A DNA stretch of 11,970 bases from CAYYAQ01 sp964469555 (lineage in GTDB: Bacteria; Planctomycetota; UBA1135; UBA2386), in contig CAYYAQ010000159.1 of assembly GCA_964469555.1 (NCBI GenBank), forward strand, positions 1-11,970. The letters run 5' to 3'. Below, one piece after another: positions 1 through 7,319 of the stretch. The position numbers and the translations under genes were made by a program. The notes beneath the pieces were generated by a model that saw only the letters and a program-made list of their open reading frames with translations, made no database searches and was not told where the DNA came from. Numbering within the stretch: the first letter of the stretch is position 1; the number at the start of each line of letters is the position of its first letter.

Positions 1-1029
1 CAGGCGATGGGTCGGGCCATGGCCGAGTTGTTGAGCAAGGCGGTGCCCGGAAGCGCCGTACGAAGCCTGGTCGACGAGGACAAGTTGGACAGTGGTCTGA
101 AGACGGTTCTGAAGCTCCTCGTCGACAACCGACTCGCTCAGGCCGACAAGGCTGTTCAACCCTACCTGGGGGGGCAAACCGGCAAGGATGCCGAGCAGGT
201 GGGCTACGCTGAGAAACTCAACGACTACCTGACATCGATGGTCACCGAGGCGGTCGAGGAGATGCAGGCGATTTCGGACAGCGGTGACGTCTGCCAGTTG
301 AAACAGGCTCTCGCAAAGAACAAGAGATTTGCCGGCATCGCCGCGTACGACACCGAGCAAGCCGAGTGCGCGGCGGAGTTGGGCAGCGAGACCGGGATCA
401 AGGAGTTGGCTGTTGGGAAGAAGTTTTACGCGATCGTGGCCAAGAAGGAGAGCGTGAAGGCTGCTTCGTACTTTCGCTTGCTCGCGAACCTCAGAGTGGA
501 GAACCCTGACTCGTTTTACGTCAGCAAGGCTGACGAAGAGATTGCGGCCGTGAACGCTCTGGTTGCAAAGTCGATCGGAGAAATCAGAGCTCTCGGCGAG
601 ATCGGTGATGTCTACGCCAAGTTTACAATGATCAAAGAGGTGAAGACCAAGCTCGCCAAGATCCCTGCGTTTGACCGGGCCAACGAGGAGTGGAATCGGG
701 AATACAAGGAGGCCGAAACCAAGAGGAACTATGCGGCAGGCAAGGCCTACGCTGCGATCTTTGAATCGCTCGAGGATACCAACACGAAATTCAAGCGAAT
801 CCGTGCGAGCAACAACAAGATCAAGTCGACTCGGAGCCGGGCCAAGGCTGTGGAGAAGACGTCGCTGTACTACATGACGAAGCTCAAGCCGCTTGCCAGC
901 AAGTTGGAGAAGTTCGTCGACAGGTATGGCGATAGCTACTACGGCAAGGGCGCGAGGACCGCTCTCGACAACTACGTCAAGAGCGAGCGAAAGACCCTGA
1001 AGAACCCGCTAGCTGGCAAGGGCAAGTAG
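1..1029 (+). CDS. Hypothetical helical repeat protein, 5' end outside window
   Basis: The frame is open from base 1 and stops at TAG 1027-1029, giving 342 residues; the ATGs at 7 and 19 are possible starts, but no stop precedes them, so the gene probably begins upstream. The protein is Lys/Glu/Ala-rich and looks almost wholly helical, with no signal peptide or membrane segment in the visible part. Two stretches resemble each other: residues about 138-180 (GKKFYAIV, then a helix, then NPDSFY..KA) and about 246-320 (GKAYAAIF, then a longer insert, then YGDSYYGKGA). The 'DS-Y-x-KA' ending of each resembles the turn of tetratricopeptide-like repeats. Such segments occur in Planctomycetota as C-terminal tails of secreted or redox proteins (my recollection, not a search), so this may be the tail of a larger protein. 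Function is not recognised. Confidence 0.75.
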   Translation, partial: QAMGRAMAELLSKAVPGSAVRSLVDEDKLDSGLKTVLKLLVDNRLAQADKAVQPYLGGQTGKDAEQVGYAEKLNDYLTSMVTEAVEEMQAISDSGDVCQLKQALAKNKRFAGIAAYDTEQAECAAELGSETGIKELAVGKKFYAIVAKKESVKAASYFRLLANLRVENPDSFYVSKADEEIAAVNALVAKSIGEIRALGEIGDVYAKFTMIKEVKTKLAKIPAFDRANEEWNREYKEAETKRNYAAGKAYAAIFESLEDTNTKFKRIRASNNKIKSTRSRAKAVEKTSLYYMTKLKPLASKLEKFVDRYGDSYYGKGARTALDNYVKSERKTLKNPLAGKGK

Positions 1030-1129
1030 TCCAGGTCTGACCAGAGGCGATGCGGAGCGAGCGCTCGCCCCACTGTCCTTACCGAAAACCTCATCAGCGG
1101 CCTGCGCCGCAGCAGGCGGGCGGCATGAG

Positions 1130-1312
1130 CACGCGATTGAACGCCCTCATCATGCCTTGCCTCTCGGCATCGACGTGCTGTTGTGCGACCGCTGCGGTGG
1201 CCGGCGCAAGGTGTTGACGTTCCTCATCGATCCCGACGTGACTGGGCGGATCCTGTTGTGCCTGGGAGAGCCTGTGGAACTGCCTGAGGTGGCACCGGCG
1301 CGTTCGCCACCG
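1130..1312 (+). pseudogene. IS91-family transposase C-terminal remnant
   Basis: Translating from 1157 gives LPLGIDVLLCDRCGGRRKVL, then a segment with FLIDPDVTGRIL, LGEPVELP and APARSPP, ending near 1312. This order (a IDVL-C-x-x-C-GGR zinc-knuckle-like motif, then a 'I..P..-.-IL..LG.P.E.P..APAR.PP' tail) is the typical C-terminus of IS91-family (rolling-circle, Y-transposase) proteins. The catalytic N-terminal part, with its HUH and tyrosine motifs, is missing, and the upstream 100 bases show no continuation. The frame runs on downstream past 1312 without any family resemblance, overlapping the opposite gene in antisense. It is therefore a decayed tail, not a gene. Recognition is from remembered family pattern; a protein search would settle it. 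Confidence 0.6.
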
Positions 1313-1325
1313 GTGGAGACGAGAA

Positions 1326-1354
1326 GAGCCCGCGACCAGATCGGCCGCGGGCTC
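1326..1354 (-). terminator. Hairpin terminator of the secreted protein gene
   Basis: A perfect 9-bp inverted repeat, GAGCCCGCG at 1326-1334 and CGCGGGCTC at 1346-1354, encloses an 11-base loop. It lies about 35 bases past the stop codon of the minus-strand gene at 1389. Read on the minus strand the stem is followed by TTCTCGTCTCC, a pyrimidine-rich but poor T tract, so it fits an intrinsic terminator only moderately well. It could also protect the transcript end. Confidence 0.55.
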
Positions 1355-1388
1355 CTCGACGGGATGGAACCCGGTGACGTGGATCGGG

Positions 1389-2417
1389 CTAGTTGCCGAT
1401 CCGGCCGCCAACCATGTTCGTCCCGGTCGCCCCGGTCCTGGAAGCACCATCCACGATCAGCGCCTGAGCGCCGATGGCGACACCGGCCGCACTCGGGGTA
1501 TTCGGCACGCCGAGGATCAGGAGATGGGACTTGCCGGGGTGGCCGAACGGGACCAACACATCCGGCGTGGTGTACGTCAGGCAACCGGGCTGTCCGATTA
1601 TGTTCAGGTCCGCGGGCAGATTCATCGGGCCCCACTTCTCGAAGAAGAAGCCGAGGTACAGGAATCCCGCACCCGCACTCGCCGGGAGATTGTCGAACTG
1701 CAAGTCGAAGAGGCCCCCGAGCTTCGGAACCGGGTTCTTGGCTCCACCGGCGAGGGTCGGCGCACCGTTGGCCACGCCGCCATCACAACCTCTTCCGAAC
1801 GCACCCAGCGCCGCGACCTTGCCTGTGTCCTTGCCGGCCCGATAGTAGATCGTGCCGTTCCAGACCCGAGGGTTGTACACACTGCCGTTGACCAGCCCGG
1901 TCACCGCGGAACCCAGGTCGAGCTTGAGGTCGGCATTCGAGTATGTCTGGTTGGGGCCGTTGCCGTTGGTGTACGCGATCGCGGTGCCGCTGCTACCGCT
2001 CGGGATCACGAAGCGGATCCCCATGGCCCACTGGCCCGGAGGCACGAACACGTCGGTGATGTCGACGTTCGTTGGAGTGCCCGAGGCATTCGAGGTGCTG
2101 CTTCCCGTACCGGAAGGACCGGACCACAACGCGGGCGTGTTGGAGTTGCCCAGGTAGGTCACGCCCTTCGCAGTGAAGTGGACCTCGACGTCGAACTTCG
2201 TGCCGACCCCGCCCTGGCGGGTGTTCTCGCAATTGACGTCTATTGACTCGATCACGATGCCGCCCTTGTTCGTGACGGTGATGTCCATCGTGTTAGCGAA
2301 CGGCGAGGTGAGGCTGTTGCCGCCGGCGAAGATCGTCGTCAAGGTCTGCGCCGAAGCGGGAACGGTGAAGAGAGCGGAGCTGACGAGGCCCAACCCGATG
2401 GTAGCAATGAAACGCAT
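1389..2417 (-). CDS. Secreted two-domain protein with Planctomycetota-type C-terminal domain
   Basis: The start is set at ATG 2417, not at the longer frame from 2483, because GGAGAG lies 7 bases upstream of it and because the protein then opens with a clean Sec signal peptide (MRFIATIGLGLVSSALFTVP, cleavage after ASA at 21-23). The product is 342 residues. Residues about 24-195 form a predicted beta-sandwich, with the signature stretches VPPGQWAMGIRFVIP (126-140), AYTNGNGPNQTYSNADL (148-164) and PRVWNGTIYYR (183-193). Residues about 208-342 match a C-terminal domain recurring in Planctomycetota exoproteins: GRGCDG, then P.LGG.FDL...NLP, LYLGF, LPADLN..GQPGC, and a final GAQA-I-D-...NMVGGRIG. 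Cys211 and Cys279 could pair. No enzymatic motif is seen; an extracellular structural or binding role is an inference. Confidence 0.85.
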   Translation of the reverse strand: MRFIATIGLGLVSSALFTVPASAQTLTTIFAGGNSLTSPFANTMDITVTNKGGIVIESIDVNCENTRQGGVGTKFDVEVHFTAKGVTYLGNSNTPALWSGPSGTGSSTSNASGTPTNVDITDVFVPPGQWAMGIRFVIPSGSSGTAIAYTNGNGPNQTYSNADLKLDLGSAVTGLVNGSVYNPRVWNGTIYYRAGKDTGKVAALGAFGRGCDGGVANGAPTLAGGAKNPVPKLGGLFDLQFDNLPASAGAGFLYLGFFFEKWGPMNLPADLNIIGQPGCLTYTTPDVLVPFGHPGKSHLLILGVPNTPSAAGVAIGAQALIVDGASRTGATGTNMVGGRIGN

Positions 2418-2439
2418 GGTATCTCTCCGTGTGACAAGG

Positions 2440-2577
2440 AAATGAGGTGATCGCCGCCATGTACGCGTCATCCTCTCGCGCAAGGACGATCACGGCATCA
2501 TCCGCGTAGCGGGCCAGGAATACCTGACCTCGCAAGCGTGGACGGACTTCGCTCTCGAACCATGCGTCAAGGACGCC
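2440..2577 (-). pseudogene. Group II intron-type reverse transcriptase remnant (YADD core)
   Basis: On the minus strand, bases 2574 to about 2440 read VLDAWFESEVRPRLRGQVF, then LARYADDAVIVLAREDDA. This matches the central part of group II intron reverse transcriptase/maturases: the 'VLD.WFE.EV.PRLRG.AFL.RYADDFV' stretch, with the two catalytic aspartates of YADD at about 2501-2512. No start, no upstream fingers region and no downstream thumb or maturase domain are present; upstream the frame meets a stop near 2635, and downstream it runs into the promoter/leader of the secreted protein gene in a different frame. It is a fragment of roughly 45 codons, left after deletion of the rest. No intron RNA domain V could be recognised next to it. 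Confidence 0.7.
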
Positions 2578-2639
2578 GGGGCCGATGATGCAGCATCGCT
2601 TGCGAATATCCGCCGAACCGGTATGCCCGAGAATTCATC

Positions 2640-2651
2640 TCCTCCGGAGGA
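2640..2651. repeat. Perfect 12-bp palindrome
   Basis: TCCTCCGGAGGA at 2640-2651 is a perfect palindrome in the 312-base gap between the divergent genes at 2417 and 2730. It contains both a Shine-Dalgarno-like GGAGG and its complement, but no start codon lies at a useful distance on either strand. It may be a dimeric regulator site or simple chance; nothing in the sequence decides. Confidence 0.3.
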
Positions 2652-2729
2652 AATCCCAGGCTCGCGCGCCGAGGAGAGACATCTTAGCCTCGCTGGCTCA
2701 GTTCCGACCGATTGACCAAGAGAGCTCGT

Positions 2730-5700
2730 ATGAACCTGCGGATCGTTGTTTGTGGTGTCGCCGTCATCGCCCTGGCATTTGCCTCGCCCGTCGTTCGAGT
2801 CGACTCGCCGACAACTCTGAAACTGAAGCCCGGCAGTCGCATCGTTTTGATCGGCAACGGCCTCGGCTCGCGGATGATCCATTTCGGTCAGTTCGAGACC
2901 GGGATGCACCTGCGGTATCCGGACTTGAACCTCTTCATCCGCAACATGTGCGATGAGGGCAACACCCCGAGTTTTCGTCCGCACTCGGGACGCAAGGACC
3001 AGCTCGGATTCCCTGGTTCGGAGAAGTTCCATCAGCCCTATTCCGACGGTCGCACTGCGAATGGAGTCGGTCACTTCGAAACAGAAGAACAGTGGCTGGC
3101 ACGATTGAAACCGGACGTGATCATCGCCTTCTTTGGCTTCAACGAATCGTTCCAGGGGCAGAAGGGTCTGGCGAACTACCGTGCTGAACTCGACGCCTTC
3201 CTGAAACACACGCTGGTGCAGAAGTACAACGGCACGTCAGCTCCCCAACTCGCGCTGGTTTCACCAACGGCTTATCAGGATTTGACGGCCACACTCGATG
3301 TGCCGGGCGGCGAGACCGAGAATGGGAACCTCGCTGCCTACACCGCGGTCATGGAAGCCGTGGCGGCGGCGAATGACGTGCTGTTCATCAACGCGTTCAG
3401 TGAGTCGCTTTCGTGGTTCGAGCGCGCCGGCAAACCGCTGACTTCCGACGGTGTGCTTCTCAATGGCGAAGGCTACGCGGCATTCTCCACGGCATTGGTC
3501 GATGCCGCGTTCGGCAAGGCGCCGATCAAGGCCGAGGCGCATCGCGATCTCGTGCATGCGGCGGTCATGGAGAAGAACTGGTTCTGGACCAACTACTTCA
3601 AGATCCCCAATGGTGTCCACGTCTTTGGCCGTCGCTACAACCCGTTCGGACCGGCCAACTATCCATTCGAACTGCAGAAGATGCACGAGATGACCGCCAT
3701 TCGAGATTCCGCGATCTGGGCGGCCAACCGAGGCGCACGGATCGATGTGGCGAAGCTGGACAAGGCGACGTCGCAGCTGCCGAAGGTGAAGACCAACTAC
3801 CGACCGAGTGGCAAGAACGGCGCCCTCACCTTTCTCCAAGGAGACGAGGCACTCGCCACGATCAAGGTGCCTGAGGGCTACAAGATCGACCTCTGGGCAT
3901 CGGAGAAAGAGTTTCCCGACCTGCAGAACCCGGTTCAGATGTCGTTCGACAACAAGGGCCGCCTCTGGGTCTCGGTCATGCCGAGCTATCCGCACTACCG
4001 CCCGGGGGACCCGCGGCCGAACGACAAGCTGCTGATTCTCGAAGACACGGACAACGACGGCAAGGCGGACAAGCAGACGATCTTCGCCGACAAGCTTCAT
4101 CTGCCGATGGGTTTCGAATTCGCACCCGAAGGTGTCTACCTCTCGCAGGGCACCAACCTCGTTCTCTTGAAGGACAACAACGGCGACGACAAAGCCGACG
4201 AGAGGGAAGTGATCCTCAGCGGTTTTGATGACCACGACACGCACCACGCCATCGGGGCCTACTGCGCGGATCCATCCGGCGCGTTCATCATGTGTGAGGG
4301 TGTCTTCCTGCGCACGAACGTCGAGACTGCCTACGGGCCGGTGCGCGGGACCGACGGCGGCTTCTATCGCTACTCACCCCAACGCAAGCGCCTCGAGCGC
4401 CACGCCCAACTTTCCATTCCCAACCCGTGGGGGGTCGCCTTCGACGATTGGGGGCAGCACTTCTTTCTTCACACGTCGGGCACCACCGTCGAGTGGATGT
4501 TGCCGGGATCGGTGCGGCCTCGGTACGGAGTGAAGACGCCGGGTAGCAAGCATCTGATCGAGCCCCGTCATCGTGTGCGTCCAACGTCTGGGATCGAGTT
4601 CATGTCGTCTCGGCATTTCCCCGACGAGACTCAGGGCGACATGATGCTCAACAACTCGATTGGGTTCCGCGGCACCAAGCAGCACGGATTCTCCGAGGAC
4701 GGGACCGGCTACACCTCGAAGTGGCGGCAGGACATGACGGCTTCGACCGACGGGAACTATCGGCCCGTTGATCTGGAAATCGCGCCGGACGGTTCGCTCT
4801 ACATCGTCGATTGGCACAACCCGCTGATCGGTCACATGCAGCACAACGCCCGCGACCCTCACCGTGACCACGCGCACGGTCGGCTGTATCGCATCACCTA
4901 TCCGGGTCGTCCCCTCGTCAAGCGTGCGACGGTGCACGGCGCGACGATCAACGAGTTGCTCGACAACCTCAAACTTCACGAGTATCGCACGCGCTACCGC
5001 ACACGGCGTGAGCTTCGCGGTCGGGATTCCGGCACGGTGCTCGCAGCCGTCAAGACCTGGGTCGCTGGTCTCGACCGAGAGGATCCGAAGTTCGAACACC
5101 ACTTGCTCGAGGCACTCTGGGTCAAGTGGGGTCTGAATCGCGTCGACGGTTCGGTGCTTCGGCGGTTGCTCGTGGCCAGGGATCACCGCGCGAGGGCAGC
5201 GGCGGTGCGGGTGCTGCGCTACAATGGCCACCGAATCGCCGATCAGGCCGCGCTCCTCGAGACAGCCGCGGCCGATCTTCACGGTCGCGTGAGACTCGAA
5301 GCGATCGTCGCGGCTTCCTGGCTCGACCGGGCGGCTGGTCTCGCCGTGTTGGCGCGAGCCGAGAAGAGTGTGCGGAGCGGCAAGCCTTTGGAGAAGCCGG
5401 AACGGAACAAGAACGTCGAGGTGTCGGATGGTGGAATGGGAATCCGGGTCAAGCATCTCGCCCTCGCCAAAAGCCTGGTCGATACCGTCATCCTTCGTGT
5501 GCCGGGTAGGCAGAAGATCATCAACCTCGCGGAAGTCGAGATCTACAGCAGCGGCAAGAACGTCGCGGCGCATGCGAAATGGTCCATGAGTTCGCAATTC
5601 CAGGGCGAAAGGTACCCTGCGAAGAACCTGGTCGACGGTGACAAAGGCAACTTCGCGCACACCAGGCAGAGCCAAAAGAATCCCACCATCACCGCGAGTT

Positions 5701-6368
5701 TCAAGAGTCCCATCTCGATCGATCGGGTCGTGATCAGCAACCGAGAGGGATATGAAGGCCGATTCGATGGTGGCCTGGTGATATTCCGTCGTGGCAAGAA
5801 GGAGGTGGCGAAACTGAAGGTCCGGATCGCGGGCGGCGAAGACTCACCGTTCGATGACTGGGTCAAGCGCGCGTATCGCACGGCGAAGGCTCACCTGAAC
5901 AACCAGGCCATCGAAGAGAAGCACGTCGTGAAGGTGCCAGCTCATCTCGTCGGCAACTCAGCGAAGCTCTACGTTATGGGCGCCGAGATCTATAGCCGTG
6001 AAGGTCACTGTGCGACGTGTCACCAGGCTGATGGCCAGGGTCTGGCCGCGGCGCAGTTTCCACCGGTCGCCGGCAGCAAGTGGGCGACACAGAGCAAGGA
6101 GCGTTTGATCAAGCTCACCCTCAACGGGCTGTACGGGAAGATCAAGGTCAAGGGCAAGGTGTACCCGGGTTTCGTGCCGATGACGCCGTTCCGCGGCTTG
6201 CTGACGGATTCGGAGATCGCGGCAGTGCTGACGTACACCCGCAATTCCTTCGGGAACCGCGCGTCGATCGTCACCGCGGATGAGGTGAAGAAGGTTCGCG
6301 ACGCGACCAAGTCGAACACGGCCTTTTACGACCCCAAGAAGTTGTTGAAGGCGCACCCGCATCGGTGA
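2730..6368 (+). CDS. Secreted PVC-type heme-binding CxxCH protein: SGNH-like, dehydrogenase propeller, HEAT, discoidin-like, cytochrome c
   Basis: ATG 2730 is preferred over TTG 2712: AAGAGAG lies about 8 bases before it and the product (1212 residues) then begins with a signal peptide, MNLRIVVCGVAVIALAFASP. Domains in order: about 35-265, degenerate SGNH/GDSL-like (IGNGLGSRM, FFGFNES at 134-140, DGVLLN at 240-245); about 375-725, membrane-bound-dehydrogenase propeller (NPVQMSFDNKGRLWVS at 400-415, Asp-rich possible Ca loops DTDNDGKAD at 439-447 and DNNGDDKAD at 482-490, DDHDTHHAIGAY, DGSLYIVDWHNPLIGHMQH); about 740-870, HEAT-like helices; about 915-1035, discoidin-like sandwich (INLAEVEIYS, NLVDGD); about 1080-1200, cytochrome c with CATCH at 1094-1098 and Met1151 in FVPMTPF as likely distal ligand. 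The family is common in Planctomycetota and thought to oxidise sugars or alcohols outside the cytoplasm; substrate unknown. It is single, divergent from the gene at 2417. Confidence 0.92.
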   Translation: MNLRIVVCGVAVIALAFASPVVRVDSPTTLKLKPGSRIVLIGNGLGSRMIHFGQFETGMHLRYPDLNLFIRNMCDEGNTPSFRPHSGRKDQLGFPGSEKFHQPYSDGRTANGVGHFETEEQWLARLKPDVIIAFFGFNESFQGQKGLANYRAELDAFLKHTLVQKYNGTSAPQLALVSPTAYQDLTATLDVPGGETENGNLAAYTAVMEAVAAANDVLFINAFSESLSWFERAGKPLTSDGVLLNGEGYAAFSTALVDAAFGKAPIKAEAHRDLVHAAVMEKNWFWTNYFKIPNGVHVFGRRYNPFGPANYPFELQKMHEMTAIRDSAIWAANRGARIDVAKLDKATSQLPKVKTNYRPSGKNGALTFLQGDEALATIKVPEGYKIDLWASEKEFPDLQNPVQMSFDNKGRLWVSVMPSYPHYRPGDPRPNDKLLILEDTDNDGKADKQTIFADKLHLPMGFEFAPEGVYLSQGTNLVLLKDNNGDDKADEREVILSGFDDHDTHHAIGAYCADPSGAFIMCEGVFLRTNVETAYGPVRGTDGGFYRYSPQRKRLERHAQLSIPNPWGVAFDDWGQHFFLHTSGTTVEWMLPGSVRPRYGVKTPGSKHLIEPRHRVRPTSGIEFMSSRHFPDETQGDMMLNNSIGFRGTKQHGFSEDGTGYTSKWRQDMTASTDGNYRPVDLEIAPDGSLYIVDWHNPLIGHMQHNARDPHRDHAHGRLYRITYPGRPLVKRATVHGATINELLDNLKLHEYRTRYRTRRELRGRDSGTVLAAVKTWVAGLDREDPKFEHHLLEALWVKWGLNRVDGSVLRRLLVARDHRARAAAVRVLRYNGHRIADQAALLETAAADLHGRVRLEAIVAASWLDRAAGLAVLARAEKSVRSGKPLEKPERNKNVEVSDGGMGIRVKHLALAKSLVDTVILRVPGRQKIINLAEVEIYSSGKNVAAHAKWSMSSQFQGERYPAKNLVDGDKGNFAHTRQSQKNPTITASFKSPISIDRVVISNREGYEGRFDGGLVIFRRGKKEVAKLKVRIAGGEDSPFDDWVKRAYRTAKAHLNNQAIEEKHVVKVPAHLVGNSAKLYVMGAEIYSREGHCATCHQADGQGLAAAQFPPVAGSKWATQSKERLIKLTLNGLYGKIKVKGKVYPGFVPMTPFRGLLTDSEIAAVLTYTRNSFGNRASIVTADEVKKVRDATKSNTAFYDPKKLLKAHPHR

Positions 6369-6369
6369 T

Positions 6370-6401
6370 GCCCTGAAACCAGGGCGGAGTTAGGATCCGC
6401 C
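6370..6401 (+). terminator. Overlapping short hairpins after the cytochrome gene
   Basis: Two bases past the stop, GCCCTG-AAAC-CAGGGC (6370-6385) forms a 6-bp stem with a tetraloop. Sharing its last three bases, GGCGGA (6383-6388) pairs with TCCGCC (6396-6401). The two hairpins are mutually exclusive, and no T tract follows either, so this is a weak terminator candidate. Confidence 0.3.
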
Positions 6402-6417
6402 GGAGGTGCTCGTGACC

Positions 6418-6662
6418 TCAGACCTGCCAGAGTGCGTGTTGGATGCCGCCCTGGATGAAGATCGCGAACTTGCCGTGGCCGGGAATCTCCATGGGTGGGT
6501 GGGCGAGCGCTGCATGACGAAGACGTCGACCGGGTGCGCGATCGTTGAAGCATTGCGCGTGCCGTCGGCGATCAAGCGCAGATAGCTCTCGACCGGCGCG
6601 GGTGTGTTGTCGAAGTAGGGCGGGGAGACCAGGCGTTTGCTGGCGTCCCACAGTTTGCTGCC
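6418..6662 (-). pseudogene. Possible frameshifted gene remnant, tail resembling a VOC/glyoxalase protein
   Basis: On the minus strand, 6498 down to the TGA at 6418 reads PPMEIPGHGKFAIFIQGGIQ followed by HALWQV. This resembles the final two strands of vicinal-oxygen-chelate (glyoxalase-like) proteins ('PP-IPG-G-FA...QG...-L-Q'). Just upstream, in a different frame (6662 to 6504), there is another protein-like stretch, including FDNTPAPVESYLRLIADGT and HPVDVFVMQRS, which I do not recognise. Either one gene was frameshifted near 6500 or two fragments were joined there. The evidence is pattern resemblance only. Confidence 0.3.
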
Positions 6663-6940
6663 ATGGAGCCTCCTGTCGGCACTCTGCTCCAGAGCGCCGG
6701 GCCCGCTGCACACTTTCCCCTGTTCCCGTGAATTCTGGTCCGCTCCGGTTCGCCATCACCATTGGCACTGGCGGCATGGCCATGATCGACAACCTGTCCA
6801 TACGGCACCGGGACTGGCTCGACACCGAGAGCATTCCCGGCGCTCGGCAGCCACCTCACGGGGCTTCGTCGAAGGGGGCTGGTGGTCTCATTCCGTCTAC
6901 TATCCGCTCTACCTGAATCGGATTTCTGAATCAGGGGGGG

Positions 6941-7000
6941 GGCACGGTCGTGTCGAGGGTGGCACGGTCATGCTGAGGGTGGCACGGTGGACTGACCGCA
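6941..7000 (+). repeat. Three-copy 20-bp tandem repeat, insertion-sequence end-like
   Basis: Units start at 6941, 6961 and 6981. The first two share GGCACGGTC and end in GAGGGT; they differ at only a few middle positions (GTGTC versus ATGCT). The third keeps only the first eight bases, GGCACGGT, then diverges to end in CGCA at 7000. Short repeats of type GGGTGGCACGGT, repeated at about 20 bp and finishing in CA, are what IS21-family element ends look like. No istA or istB coding sequence and no matching left end are in the window, so at most one end of an element survives. Confidence 0.45.
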
Positions 7001-7319
7001 GGTAGGGTCCGCATGATCCGCGCCGCTGAAGTTTGCTCATGTGATGTCGCTGAACGACCCTATCCCCCTTCCTCACCGCTGCCTGCGTGTTCACGCCGCT
7101 TGGCCGTGGTCGGGTTGTCGCTACTCGAATCCGATTCGCGATCTCCCCCTACCGCGGGGGCAAACAGGAGCGTGATGATCGATCGACCACCAGCTACCGC
7201 AGTTGTCCTGACCGTCTTGGATCGGGTGGGTGGAGGTCAACGCGCTTGGCAGCCCGATAGCCAGCGAGATGCGGATCACGGCGGAGTTTTCATAGACCCA
7301 TTTCTTGAAGAGAACCAGC

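Larger units (their letters stand above)
6386..7319. other. Long stretch without an intact gene
   Basis: About 930 bases separate the cytochrome gene from the MoxR gene. No frame on either strand has a plausible start, ribosome binding site and full domain. What can be seen: protein-like pieces on the minus strand between 6418 and 6662; on the plus strand around 6722-6805 a short piece reading PLRFAITIGTGGMAMIDNLS, which resembles the last strands of a jelly-roll/LamG-like domain but is too short to assign; a tandem repeat at 6941-7000 beginning in a run of nine G (6934-6942); and bases 7001-7319 in which I recognise nothing. The promoter of the MoxR operon should lie in this last part, but no convincing -35/-10 pair stands out. 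Confidence 0.6.

Noticed and set aside
1057..1117. Palindrome at 1057-1068 and hairpin at 1100-1117 as terminator of the first gene
   Set aside because: The first has no loop and the second only a 6-bp stem; neither is followed by T residues, so a terminator call is not supported.
1157..1891. Long plus-strand frame extending the transposase-like segment to 1891
   Set aside because: Only the first 50 or so codons resemble a protein family; the rest is antisense to the well supported secreted-protein gene and is Arg/Ser/Pro-rich, typical of shadow frames in GC-rich DNA.
1374..2246. 290-codon plus-strand frame opposite the secreted protein
   Set aside because: It has no recognisable domain or ribosome binding site and overlaps a gene with signal peptide, ribosome binding site and two conserved domains.
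2418..2483. 22-residue N-terminal extension of the minus-strand secreted protein
   Set aside because: It would bury the signal peptide, and the GGAGAG site supports the start at 2417; the bases are also explained by the reverse transcriptase remnant in another frame.
2490..3209. 239-codon minus-strand frame
   Set aside because: Antisense to the signal peptide and SGNH-like region of the large gene; no family resemblance.
4374..5675. 433-codon minus-strand frame
   Set aside because: Entirely antisense to the dehydrogenase/HEAT part of the large gene, whose conserved motifs explain the sequence; the length comes from high GC and codon bias.
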